Shown piece by piece: positions 17,724 to 25,609 of a stretch of 64,000 nucleotides of DNA. Under the pieces are notes generated by a model, which saw only the letters and a program-made list of their open reading frames with translations, was not told the origin of the DNA and ran no database searches. The DNA is from Candidatus Gastranaerophilales bacterium (lineage in GTDB: Bacteria > Cyanobacteriota > Vampirovibrionia > Gastranaerophilales > Gastranaerophilaceae): the NCBI GenBank assembly GCA_944324345.1, contig CALUVT010000004.1, forward strand, positions 180,246 to 244,245, in the 5' to 3' direction. The position numbers and the translations under genes were made by a program. How positions within the stretch are numbered: position 1 is the first letter of the stretch; the number at the start of each line of letters is the position of its first letter.

Positions 17724-17933
17724 TTAATCAAAGTTCAATAACTCAGGCAAATCAATATCCAATGCTTTCGCAATTTTTTGGAGCGTCCAAAAATGATAAA
17801 CTATTTTTCCATTCTCAATTTCTTCTAATTTACCTGCAGTCATATATGTTCTTTTTGCAAGAAGCTGGACTGAAAAACCCTTTTTTTCTCTGTAGTATTT
17901 TATTTTTTCACCTACTTTTTTAAATCCTTCCAT
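17724..17933 (-). CDS. XRE-family transcriptional regulator, 69 residues
   Basis: A single Cro/C1-type helix-turn-helix domain: VGEKIKYYREKKGFSVQLLAKRT with the recognition helix TAGKLEEIENGK and the closing TLQKIAKALDIDLPELL. No effector domain. GGAGG lies 8 bases before the ATG. The gene is divergent from the sensor kinase at 18008 with 74 bases between the starts, so it may control itself and perhaps the kinase; that is inference from position only. Confidence 0.88.
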   Translation of the reverse strand: MEGFKKVGEKIKYYREKKGFSVQLLAKRTYMTAGKLEEIENGKIVYHFWTLQKIAKALDIDLPELLNFD

Positions 17934-17995
17934 AACAAACCTCCAACAACATAATGATATATATTTAAAAAATTGCCCACTAACTCTTATTGAAA

Positions 17996-18007
17996 TATAA
18001 TACTTAT
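17996..18007 (+). promoter_or_regulatory. Leaderless promoter of the sensor kinase, TATAAT-N6-ATG
   Basis: TATAAT at 17996-18001, ACTTAT, ATG at 18008. An in-frame ATG six codons earlier (17990) would lie upstream of the box and is rejected as start. Confidence 0.7.
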
Positions 18008-19666
18008 ATGAGAAAGTTTGATTTTTTCAGACAATTTAGGGATGCTGTAATAATTTTGAATAAAAAGCAGGAAGTTGTATATCGAAACCACACATTCAAA
18101 AGGTGGTTTAAAGACTTTACCAACACTAAAAAGTTTTCTCATAATACAGGTTTTGATATTTGTCCTCTGGATTCTGAAAATATAGAAGTTTATTCTCCAA
18201 TATACCATGCCATAAATTCTAAAGAAAATTTTTTTGCAAGAGTTTCTTATCAATCAGAACTCAACAGGATTTTTTATTATGATTTACAAGCCATCAAAAA
18301 AGGAAATTACACAATAATATTTTTCACGGATGTCAGTGCACAAAATAAACTCAAAGATGTTTACAACGAAAATGAAAAACTCAAAGAAAAATATGAAAAA
18401 CTACTTGAAGAAAATGAAGCCCTGCAAAAGATAAAACAAAAGGCTCAAAGCCAAGCTATTCGAATTGCACTTATAAATAAAGTTTCAAACAATATAAGAG
18501 AAAGTATTGATATATCTCAAATTCTTCAATCAGCCTTGAAAGAACTTGCGATAATGTTTAGTGCCTACAAAGCCTACTACGCAAAATCAAACGGAAATTC
18601 ATTTATTATTGAAGAAGTTTACGGCGGAAAAAAGAATAAAATAAAAAAAGAAATTCAATTTGATGAAAATACAATGAAAACTATTGATATGAGGGAAGTT
18701 TCGGTATGTAATTCTCTAATTGAATACCTGGGAGCAAAACCATTTAAACAGCCTGTACTAAGAATAGCAGTTCCTGTGTATCACATGCAAAACCTAATGG
18801 GGGTAATAGTTTTGCTCAGTTACCAAAAACGAGAACTTACAGAAGAAATAGAAATTCTTGATGCAATATCATCCCAATTATCAAACGCCATTACCCGTGC
18901 AGAATTGTATCAAAAGAATATCCAAACGGTTAAAGAGCTGCAAAATACCTTAAAAGAATTGAAAGAAACACAAATACAACTGATTAATTCAGAAAAAATG
19001 GCATCTCTCGGTCAGCTTGTAGCAGGAGTTGCACACGAAATTAATACCCCTGTAGCCTCAATAAAATCAAATAATGCAATAGCCTCAAAACTATTGTTAT
19101 CCGTGGAAGATAGCGAATTAAAGGAAATGTTAACAGAGCTGAATAACATAGATAAAGAAGCCGTAACCAGAATAAGTAACATCGTAACTTCATTAAAGAA
19201 ATTCGTTCGACTTGATGAGGCAGAACTTCAAGAAGCAGATATAAATAAAGAACTCGATTTAACGCTAGAGCTGATTCGCCACGAAACAAAAAACAGAATA
19301 AAAATTGTAAAACATTACGGTGAAATTCCCGTCATTAGATGCTTTCCAAACATGCTAAATCAAGTATTTACAAACATCTTAATCAACGCCTGTCAAGCAA
19401 TAGAAAATGAAGGCACAATAACAATAACTACAGAATACAAAGACAAAAACCTGATTGTAAAAATAAAAGATACTGGACACGGGATTCCCAAAAATCAGCT
19501 CCCCAAGATATTTTCCGCCGGATTTACAACAAAGAGTTCTGGTGTTGGGACAGGCCTTGGATTGGCAATTTGTACAAAGATAATAGAAAAGCACAACGGC
19601 AAAATTATTGTAAACAGTGAAGTTGGGAAGGGCAGCGAGTTTATTATTACTATCTGTAGTGAGTAA
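18008..19666 (+). CDS. Soluble sensor histidine kinase, PAS-GAF-HisKA-HATPase
   Basis: The 552 residues have no membrane segment. Order: PAS-like sensor (1-110, AVIILNKKQEVVYRN), coiled coil (115-150), GAF-like domain (155-300), a second short coiled coil, the phosphoacceptor H-box GVAHEINTPVASI near 335, and a complete ATPase domain with N box NACQAIE, G1 DTGHGIP and G2 GTGLGLAI. The HEINTP form is typical of HisKA kinases that act with chemotaxis-like or orphan regulators. No response regulator is adjacent, so the partner is unknown. It may be ruled by the divergent XRE gene. Confidence 0.93.
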   Translation: MRKFDFFRQFRDAVIILNKKQEVVYRNHTFKRWFKDFTNTKKFSHNTGFDICPLDSENIEVYSPIYHAINSKENFFARVSYQSELNRIFYYDLQAIKKGNYTIIFFTDVSAQNKLKDVYNENEKLKEKYEKLLEENEALQKIKQKAQSQAIRIALINKVSNNIRESIDISQILQSALKELAIMFSAYKAYYAKSNGNSFIIEEVYGGKKNKIKKEIQFDENTMKTIDMREVSVCNSLIEYLGAKPFKQPVLRIAVPVYHMQNLMGVIVLLSYQKRELTEEIEILDAISSQLSNAITRAELYQKNIQTVKELQNTLKELKETQIQLINSEKMASLGQLVAGVAHEINTPVASIKSNNAIASKLLLSVEDSELKEMLTELNNIDKEAVTRISNIVTSLKKFVRLDEAELQEADINKELDLTLELIRHETKNRIKIVKHYGEIPVIRCFPNMLNQVFTNILINACQAIENEGTITITTEYKDKNLIVKIKDTGHGIPKNQLPKIFSAGFTTKSSGVGTGLGLAICTKIIEKHNGKIIVNSEVGKGSEFIITICSE

Positions 19667-19997
19667 TATATGTTAAGAATTATTACAAATTTGATTAACA
19701 TATATTTGAAAGACACCTTTTATTAAAAAAACAAATACCGTGTTTTTTGAAAAAATTGTCGCCAATTGAACATGATTAATAAAAATATGTTATATTGTTA
19801 ATATAAAGTGTTAGTTTTACCCTTAAAAATTTAATCAATCTGTAACGGCACTTATTAAGGTAAAAAAGACAGTCATTAAAAAGTAGGTTAACAAAAATTA
19901 ATATAAGTAGATAGAAAAGGCAATATTTTATTCACGAAATTTTTTATATGTAAGTAAGGTGTAGTAGAATTTAATATTGTGCGTCGGAGGAAAGTGA
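19667..19997 (+). other. 331-base intergenic region with promoter for the HEAT-repeat gene
   Basis: AT-rich, no coding sequence. TTGAAC near 19768 and a TATATT box about 19 bases later could be a promoter, giving a leader near 200 bases. GGAGG stands 7 bases before the ATG at 19998. I see no conserved RNA element in the leader. Confidence 0.4.
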
Positions 19998-20858
19998 ATG
20001 ACAATTAGTGTGAACAGCAAGAAAAAACAAGTTAAGAAATCTTTTGATGAATTATTGACAGATTTAAAAACAAGTAATTCGGAAAAAGTGAGATATAATG
20101 CTGCACGTGTTTTAGGTGAAATGGGCGATTCTAAAGCTGTTGAACCGCTTATTGATGTTTTAAAACATGATAAAAACGGATCCGTAAGACTTTATGCAGC
20201 TCGTGCTTTGGGCGAATTGGGCGATTCTAAAGCAACAATTCACTTAATTGAATCATTACGAGAAGATAGAAATGTTGATGTTAGAGTTCGTGCAGCTCGT
20301 GCTTTAGGGCGTTTGGGCGGCGAAATCGTTGTTGAACCTTTAGTTGAAGCTTTAAATGATGAAAACCCTCAAGTTTGTATTACTGCAACTGATGCGTTAA
20401 TTGAAATTGGTGATGTTGCAACTGATGCTTTGATTGCTTCATTGGATCATGAAAAAGTTAATGTACGTTGCGATGCAACTAGAGCTTTGGGCGAAATTGG
20501 AAATAAAAAAGCTGTTGATAAGGTTATAAATATGTTATATGACGAATGGGTTAACGTAAGAATTTATGCGGTAACTTCACTCGGCAAATTAAATGATACA
20601 AAAGCAGTTCCGGCATTAATTGATGTTATGAAAAATCGCAATGAAAATGAACTTGTTAGAGCAGGTGCTGCTGCTGCTTTGGGGGTACTTCGTGACCAAC
20701 GTGCTTTGCTTCCTTTGAGAGAATTGATTATGGAAGCTGAAGAACTTGGTGAACTTGAAGATACAGCTTTAAAATCTTTCAAAAAGATTATGGCAGCTAA
20801 CTGGCAATCAATTCCGGGTGCTACAGCTCAGAAAAAACCAGCAAATACTTTTGCTTAA
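19998..20858 (+). CDS. HEAT-repeat protein
   Basis: A 286-residue protein made of about seven 31-residue HEAT (PBS-lyase-like) repeats from residue 15 to 255, each with the pattern VRxxAAxALGELGDxxAVxxLI; for example VRLYAARALGELGDSKA and VRVRAARALGRLGG. In the family such solenoids bind proteins, or in cyanobacteria bilin-carrying proteins; the lyase function cannot be assumed here, and no phycobiliproteins are expected. The tail (LESIPGATAQKKPANTFA-like, Pro/Ala/Thr) is disordered. Cytoplasmic. The repeats are rich in GTT/GCT codons and read quite differently from flanking DNA, as repeats do. A terminator follows at 20889. Confidence 0.9.
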   Translation: MTISVNSKKKQVKKSFDELLTDLKTSNSEKVRYNAARVLGEMGDSKAVEPLIDVLKHDKNGSVRLYAARALGELGDSKATIHLIESLREDRNVDVRVRAARALGRLGGEIVVEPLVEALNDENPQVCITATDALIEIGDVATDALIASLDHEKVNVRCDATRALGEIGNKKAVDKVINMLYDEWVNVRIYAVTSLGKLNDTKAVPALIDVMKNRNENELVRAGAAAALGVLRDQRALLPLRELIMEAEELGELEDTALKSFKKIMAANWQSIPGATAQKKPANTFA

Positions 20859-20888
20859 TCTTTAATCTTTTCATAAAACAAAAAGGAT

Positions 20889-20918
20889 AAAACCGGCTTA
20901 AAATCAAAAGCCGGTTTT
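20889..20918 (+). terminator. Rho-independent terminator
   Basis: AAAACCGGCTT and AAGCCGGTTTT pair perfectly over 11 bases. Confidence 0.9.
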
Positions 20919-20982
20919 ACTTTTTATACATAACTTGACACTAATACAAAAAAATGTGATAATTACTTAGTTAATTTTTACC

Positions 20983-20996
20983 GGAGGATTTGTATG
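20983..20996 (+). promoter_or_regulatory. Ribosome-binding site and ATG of the pseudopilin, out of frame with its body
   Basis: GGAGG at 20983-20987 stands 6 bases before ATG 20994-20996. This is the best start signal in the neighbourhood, yet its frame meets TAA at 21042-21044, after the C10 tract. Confidence 0.75.
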
Positions 20997-21018
20997 GTTA
21001 AGAGAAAAGCTTTGAGTG

Positions 21019-21028
21019 CCCCCCCCCC
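21019..21028 (+). repeat. Homopolymer tract of ten C, candidate phase-variation switch
   Basis: Ten consecutive C residues in otherwise AT-rich DNA, inside the 5' end of the pseudopilin gene. With ten C the reading frame from ATG 20994 stops at 21042. With eleven C (or eight) it runs without a stop into the pilin body. Tracts of this length slip readily during replication and are the classic substrate of phase variation. Confidence 0.75.
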
Positions 21029-21091
21029 GGAAAGGCTCAATTAAAGATAGTTTGGGGTTTTACAGAATATAAAAACAATGTTAAAAAATTT

Positions 21092-21760
21092 TTGTACAAC
21101 GGATTTTTAAATAAAAAAGGATTTACTTTATCAGAAATATTAATTACACTTGGGATTATAGGTGTAGTTGCCGCTCTAACTGTTCCGGCAATGGTTACTA
21201 ACTACCAAAAGGAACAAACAGCTATTCAATTAAAGAAAACATATTCAACTCTCAAACAAGCAACAGAAGCCGCTAAAGTAGATTATGGCGATGTTAAAAA
21301 TTGGGATTATACGTTAAATGAGGCTGAATTTATGCGTAAATATTACGCACCATACATTAAATACACCCAAATTGGCAATTCCGTAAAACTTAAATATAAA
21401 GATTTATCAGGTAAAGACCATACCGTAAGTTATGCTACTTTGCACATGGCTGACGGAGTAGTATTTTCTGTAAGATTTAACAGGGCTATGGCACAACCAT
21501 TTCATATTCTTGTGGATTTAAACGGTGACAGAGGGCCAAACTTGCTCGGGAGAGATGTATTTGCATTTAGTATATTTAACAACGCATTAAATACATACAG
21601 CCAATACCAAAATACACACTCTAAAACTTGGGTTTTGGGTCCTTGGACAAGCGGTCAATGTAACAGAGAAGCTAAAGGCGGAGTATTTGGACCCGGCAGC
21701 TATTGTTCAAGAGTAATAGAACTTGACGGATGGGCAATAAAAGATGGTTATCCCTGGTAA
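21092..21760 (+). CDS. Type IV pilin-like/pseudopilin protein, 5' end frame-disrupted by C10
   Basis: The body has the prepilin signature KKGFTLSEILITLGIIGVV: cleavage after G, Glu at mature position 5, then a hydrophobic helix. About 190 residues follow, ending with a Cys pair (SGQCNRE, SYCSRV) and aromatic residues (LDGWAIKDGYPW). The only start in this frame near the leader is TTG 21092 without a ribosome-binding site. The well-placed ATG at 20994 joins the frame only if the C tract gains one base or loses two; the ON product would start MVKRKALSAPPPGKAQ. So the gene is switched off here or the assembly miscounts C. Pseudopilins of this form are frequent in Gastranaerophilales. It ends back to back with the convergent glycosyltransferase gene. 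Confidence 0.8.
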   Translation: MYNGFLNKKGFTLSEILITLGIIGVVAALTVPAMVTNYQKEQTAIQLKKTYSTLKQATEAAKVDYGDVKNWDYTLNEAEFMRKYYAPYIKYTQIGNSVKLKYKDLSGKDHTVSYATLHMADGVVFSVRFNRAMAQPFHILVDLNGDRGPNLLGRDVFAFSIFNNALNTYSQYQNTHSKTWVLGPWTSGQCNREAKGGVFGPGSYCSRVIELDGWAIKDGYPW

Positions 21761-22546
21761 CTACTTAAAATAGTATTCAATTTCGGAATTGAAATCAAGT
21801 TTTTTTGCATTTGAGCGGAAAATCTTTGATTTCAAGCCCATTTTTGCCAATCTGTATTTCAAACTGACCGCAAGAACACCTAATCCGTATTTACATGATC
21901 TTACAAAATTTATTGATGATGCTTCCTTAAAATACTTTGTCGGACAAGAGACTTCGCCTATTTTAAAATTATGATAAAACAAAAGAGCAATCATCTCATT
22001 ATCAAAAATAAAATCGTCATCGCATTCCCCAAGAGGCAAAGTTTCCAGAACTTCTCTTGTAAAACCTCTAAAACCTGTATGATATTCGGTTAAATTTTCA
22101 CCTGTAAAAACATTTTCAAACCAGGTTAAAAATTTGTTTGCAATAAACTTATACAACGGCATCCCGCCTTTCAAAGCAGAATTTCCAAGCATTCTTGAAG
22201 CTAATACAGCGTCATACTGCCCGAATGCCATCATACAAACTATAGCAGGAATAAGTTTTGGCGTGTATTGATAATCAGGATGAAGCATAACAACAATATC
22301 CGCACCGGATTTTAAAGCTGCTTTATAACAAGACTTTTGATTTCCGCCATAACCTTTATTTTGTTTATGAACAATTGTAGTTATATTTAATTCTTTTGAA
22401 ACAACTTTAGTATTATCTTGTGAATTGTCATCGACCAAAATAACTTCATCCACAAAAGGTTTATAAATTTCATCATACGTCTGCTTAAGCGTTTTTTCAG
22501 CATTATAAGCAGGCATTATTATCACTACTTTTTTATCATTTATCAT
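21761..22546 (-). CDS. Family 2 glycosyltransferase, dolichyl-phosphate sugar synthase-like
   Basis: A 261-residue GT-A enzyme. VVIIMPAYNAEKTL opens the nucleotide-binding fold, followed by EVILVDDNSQDNT and the metal-binding GADIVVMLHPDYQY (D-P-D type site). It resembles DPM1/GtrB-like enzymes that transfer a sugar from a nucleotide donor to a polyprenyl phosphate or lipid, but lacks C-terminal membrane helices. The product could feed the ArnT-like transferase at 44524, which uses such donors; this is inference. The start MINDKK (22546) is set by TATAAT 6 bases upstream. Its stop codon touches the stop of the pseudopilin. Confidence 0.9.
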   Translation of the reverse strand: MINDKKVVIIMPAYNAEKTLKQTYDEIYKPFVDEVILVDDNSQDNTKVVSKELNITTIVHKQNKGYGGNQKSCYKAALKSGADIVVMLHPDYQYTPKLIPAIVCMMAFGQYDAVLASRMLGNSALKGGMPLYKFIANKFLTWFENVFTGENLTEYHTGFRGFTREVLETLPLGECDDDFIFDNEMIALLFYHNFKIGEVSCPTKYFKEASSINFVRSCKYGLGVLAVSLKYRLAKMGLKSKIFRSNAKKLDFNSEIEYYFK

Positions 22547-22558
22547 AACTTTATTATA
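22547..22558 (-). promoter_or_regulatory. Leaderless promoter of the glycosyltransferase, TATAAT-N6-ATG
   Basis: Minus strand TATAAT (22553-22558), AAAGTT, ATG. It lies just past the hpf terminator (22563-22591), so the two genes are separate units. Confidence 0.7.
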
Positions 22559-22562
22559 AAAC

Positions 22563-22591
22563 AAAAAAGGCACTTAGACAGTACCTTTTTT
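22563..22591 (-). terminator. Terminator of hpf
   Basis: Minus strand arms AAAAAAGGTACT and AGTGCCTTTTTT pair with one U-G, and T residues follow. Confidence 0.85.
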
Positions 22592-22620
22592 ATTCTTATT
22601 AAAAATTTTAATCAATCAAA

Positions 22621-22983
22621 CTATTCTTCAACAGCTTCAGTAACATCTTCAACTTTAGCTTCAGTTCTAATTGAAGATTTGTCAGAGCCTATGCTTTTGT
22701 CTTTAAACTTTTGAACTTGTCTTGCTAATTTGTCAGCTAACAAATCAATACTTTCATACATTGATTCGCCTGCTTCTTCACAGCGGACGACACCTGTATT
22801 CATCTTACAGCTGACTTCTGCAACGTGTTTGCCGGAAGCTGCGGGGTTTTTAATCACAGACAAAACAACTTCAATACCTTGAATTTGATCATAGTGAGTG
22901 GCTACCTTGCCAAATTTTTCTTTCACATAAGCTTTGATTGCATCTGTGATTTCAATGTTTCTTCCGTTAACATAAATGTGCAT
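22621..22983 (-). CDS. hpf: Ribosome hibernation promoting factor, short form
   Basis: A 120-residue HPF/RaiA domain that binds the 30S decoding site in stationary phase. The beta-alpha-beta-beta-beta-alpha fold is visible: MHIYVNGRNIEITDAIKAYVKEKFGKV, then VVLSVIKN, HVAEVSCKMNTG and the helix ESMYESIDLLADKLARQVQKFKDK. The C-terminal ribosome-dimerising domain of the long form is absent; the tail is only acidic. AGGAGG lies 8 bases before the ATG at 22983, which decides the start against an upstream codon. Confidence 0.95.
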   Translation of the reverse strand: MHIYVNGRNIEITDAIKAYVKEKFGKVATHYDQIQGIEVVLSVIKNPAASGKHVAEVSCKMNTGVVRCEEAGESMYESIDLLADKLARQVQKFKDKSIGSDKSSIRTEAKVEDVTEAVEE

Positions 22984-23090
22984 GCGTGAACCTCCTATAA
23001 CATACTGCTTGTACATTATAACATATATTTTCAGATTTTTAAAGCCTAATTACCACATTTTTTCAAAATTAAACAAAACTAAAAGCCGGT

Positions 23091-23405
23091 TTAATCTTCG
23101 ATAATAAACTGTTGTAATTCGACATTTGGAGTTCCGATAACACGAACAAGTTCAAGAACAGAAGCTTTCATCTGGCATTTTTGTGATGAACCGCTAAAGA
23201 AATCTCTATAAAAGCAACCTTCACAGTTGCAACCTCTTTTATAACATTCAAGTGCTGTTGGGGTCCATCTTCTTACTGCAACAGCTCTTCCCATATCCCT
23301 ACTTCTAAACAATTTATAAAATCTCCAATTAAAATATCCTACCCAAGTATGGTAACCATGACAGCTTGACATGCTGTCAAAATCCCCATTAGAGATGTGT
23401 TTCAC
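23091..23405 (-). CDS. Conserved cysteine-cluster protein, unknown function
   Basis: A 104-residue protein. Its C-terminal half holds the block WTPTALECYKRGCNCEGC and then KCQMKASVLELVRVIGTP, with four or five cysteines that probably bind zinc or an iron-sulfur cluster. I recall this block as a conserved family of Firmicutes and relatives without a known role. The N-terminal half is aromatic and His-rich. The GTG start at 23405 follows AAAGAG closely; an in-frame ATG 11 codons later is an alternative. TATAAT lies about 14 bases upstream. A region full of AATCATGC repeats lies upstream and could hold operators. Confidence 0.75.
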   Translation of the reverse strand: MKHISNGDFDSMSSCHGYHTWVGYFNWRFYKLFRSRDMGRAVAVRRWTPTALECYKRGCNCEGCFYRDFFSGSSQKCQMKASVLELVRVIGTPNVELQQFIIED

Positions 23406-23518
23406 CTCTTTAATTTAATTATAAAAAATAAGGAAATTATTTCAAGGGAAGAACATGAGATTATGAACATTTGTAACAAAGCCCTCTATCAGTGCAATAC
23501 AGCCGTTTTTCAAATGTC

Positions 23519-23599
23519 AATCATGCTAAAAATCAAACTATAACATGATTTACGGATTTTAAATCATGCAATCATGCTCATGCCATGGTTTTCCATGAT
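23519..23599. repeat. Cluster of AATCATGC / CATGATT elements with a small hairpin
   Basis: AATCATGC occurs at 23519-23526, 23562-23569 and 23570-23577 (the last two in tandem); the complement-like CATGATT occurs at 23544-23550 and again near 23594. CATGG-TTTT-CCATG forms a hairpin at its right end. The cluster is upstream of the cysteine-cluster gene and downstream of mntP. Confidence 0.6.
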
Positions 23600-23664
23600 T
23601 TTATATTGTATTAAGAATTGTAAAATATTTAGTAGTTACAAGCCTTTTGGGCATGCCCCAAACC

Positions 23665-24204
23665 TTATAACAATGCTTTTAAACCCAGAAGTAGGAGAAT
23701 TATACCTCCTCCAATTTCCAAAAATTTTGATGGTAATTTTTTAAAAAAGTTTCCGAGCCAAAACCCTGAAAAAGACATTAAAACCGAGCCTAAACCAATT
23801 AAAAACGCAGAAAAAATAAGCGGCGTATTTGTTAAATGCAAATTCACACCGGCACCCAATGCATCAATACTTGTTGCAATACCCAGGCTTATCAGACATC
23901 TTAATCCTATACAGCAGATTTCTTCGTCTTTTCCCTGATAAGCTTCGTAAATAAATTTTATCGCAAGAGCTGTAAATATTAAAAAGACTATCCATTTCGC
24001 AAAAGGGGCAACATAACTGCTGATTAAGCCTGTCGCAAAATAACCTATACAGGGCATAACGCCCTGAAAAAATCCCATAGTAACGGCTAACATCGAAGAA
24101 TTTTTAACTCTTGCAGACGTAAAAATTAATCCTTGTGAAAATGAAACAACAAGACAATCAATTCCTAATGCAACTGACAGTAAAAGAATATCAACTAAGT
24201 TCAA
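23665..24204 (-). CDS. mntP: Manganese efflux pump MntP
   Basis: Exports Mn(II) from the cytoplasm. About 179 residues with six membrane segments. Both family repeats are visible: LLLSVALGIDCLVVS at the N-terminus and LGIATSIDALGAGVNL in the second half, with the membrane-embedded aspartates of GIDxxxVS and SIDALGAG. The start is probably TTG 24202-24204, inside the end of the DUF4127 gene, with GAGGTGGA as ribosome-binding site; a TTG four codons earlier is possible. The 14-base overlap suggests coupled translation with DUF4127. No Mn-sensing yybP-ykoY RNA is visible. Confidence 0.9.
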   Translation of the reverse strand: MNLVDILLLSVALGIDCLVVSFSQGLIFTSARVKNSSMLAVTMGFFQGVMPCIGYFATGLISSYVAPFAKWIVFLIFTALAIKFIYEAYQGKDEEICCIGLRCLISLGIATSIDALGAGVNLHLTNTPLIFSAFLIGLGSVLMSFSGFWLGNFFKKLPSKFLEIGGGIILLLLGLKALL

Positions 24205-25561
24205 CTTCCACCTCAAACAGTCTATTCCAAGGGAATTTATAGGATGTATTAAAATTCACACCCAATTTTTCAAATATCAATGTTTCAAAAGGCCTCATTT
24301 TCTGCTTAATTAAATCTTCATCAGGCATTGCAAGCTCTTGTCTGACATTTGCCTGGTAAGCCCAATCATCTAAAAAACGGACTACCTGTAATTTTTTAAA
24401 AGATAATGGCGAAAAGGTAGACGAAATATTTGAATAAAATTTCACGACTGCAGTGCAAATCAGACTTCCAAGAGTATTGGCAGATGTATTCCAAGCGGAA
24501 TAACCGTAAAAATTATCATCAAATTGTTCTAAATCATTTTCAAACAACTTTTTAACAAAAGAGTTGTCAGAACCATTTGCAAATCTGACATCAGCTATCA
24601 TATAGGGTTTGTCCTGTTTAGCCCATTCTCCTTCATAGGGTTTTGTGGGGATTTTCATGACAATTTCACCCTGCCTGTTCTCAAAATTATTAACATACAA
24701 AAGAATATCAGCATCCTTATGGCTGCAAATTTCACAACCTGCAAGCTCCAACTGTCCTTTTACCGAATTTTCAATTGATACATCTTCATAATTTGAAATA
24801 AGGGATTTGTCTTTTGGAGATAAGAATATTGGAGCAACCTTCAATTTTAAGGATAATTTTTTATTAAAATCACTTACAGCTCTTGCCAAAAGCGTCAGAG
24901 GAATCTCGTCAGCTCCTGTTTTCACAAATCCTCCAAGTTTTTCCAGTTCATGAGCCTCCATAACATTTAAACCATATTCGGCACAGTCATCTTTTGAAAA
25001 AACCAAAGTCGAAAATAATCCGCGTTTTTGGAATTCTAAATAAATTTTGTTTATTTCAAAGTTTCGTTTTCTTGTTTTTAAATAGTCATCTAAAATTTCT
25101 TTTGGAACGTCATTTTCAAACTTCCCCAGTTTATGTGTATTATAAGAATATTCGAAAATTTTCTTGCCCCACAAATTCCAATACTCTTTTTCTTCTTCAT
25201 TCACATTATTATTGGAAATTCGCATTATGCTCGAAAAAGCATAAACTTTTGATTTTTTACTTTCAAGAATTTTAAACAGCCGATGAATTCTTTGTTTTAT
25301 TTCCTCAAATGTATTGGAGCATCTTCTTGATGATATCAATCCTCCGTATGCTATAGTATCAAGACTTAATATAACAGCATCAACACAGTCTAAATTTTCA
25401 AGCCAGTTTAAAATTTTTTCGGCGTCGGCATACTTTGTCAAATCACCAAGCAGATTTCTATCCGGCAAAAAAAGACTTATGCCCTTATCGACTGCACAAA
25501 TTTGCTCAGGTAGAGTATAGCATACAGGACGGTTATCTATAGGAATAAAAGCTATGTTCAT
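24191..25561 (-). CDS. DUF4127 family protein
   Basis: A 456-residue protein starting MNIAFIPIDNRPVCYTLP, the typical N-terminus of DUF4127, followed by LPDRNLLG, SLDTIAYGGLISSR and, in the middle, GADEIPLTLLARA. The family is soluble, widespread in gut bacteria and of unknown function; an alpha/beta enzyme fold is likely. The start at 25561 is fixed by TATAAT 6 bases upstream; in-frame codons further up read through the promoter and into the opposite ubiE region. The gene overlaps mntP downstream and is divergent from ubiE. Confidence 0.9.
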   Translation of the reverse strand: MNIAFIPIDNRPVCYTLPEQICAVDKGISLFLPDRNLLGDLTKYADAEKILNWLENLDCVDAVILSLDTIAYGGLISSRRCSNTFEEIKQRIHRLFKILESKKSKVYAFSSIMRISNNNVNEEEKEYWNLWGKKIFEYSYNTHKLGKFENDVPKEILDDYLKTRKRNFEINKIYLEFQKRGLFSTLVFSKDDCAEYGLNVMEAHELEKLGGFVKTGADEIPLTLLARAVSDFNKKLSLKLKVAPIFLSPKDKSLISNYEDVSIENSVKGQLELAGCEICSHKDADILLYVNNFENRQGEIVMKIPTKPYEGEWAKQDKPYMIADVRFANGSDNSFVKKLFENDLEQFDDNFYGYSAWNTSANTLGSLICTAVVKFYSNISSTFSPLSFKKLQVVRFLDDWAYQANVRQELAMPDEDLIKQKMRPFETLIFEKLGVNFNTSYKFPWNRLFEVEVELS

Positions 25562-25573
25562 AATCTCATTATA
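25562..25573 (-). promoter_or_regulatory. Leaderless promoter of the DUF4127 gene, TATAAT-N6-ATG
   Basis: Minus strand TATAAT (25568-25573), GAGATT, ATG. The divergent ubiE start is 48 bases away. Confidence 0.7.
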
Positions 25574-25609
25574 TGTTAAGATTAGATTTAAGCAAAAAGG
25601 TAACAATTT

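Noticed and set aside
23562-23577. Tandem AATCATGC as the beginning of a CRISPR array
   Set aside because: Repeat units are 8 bases with no spacers and no cas genes lie nearby.
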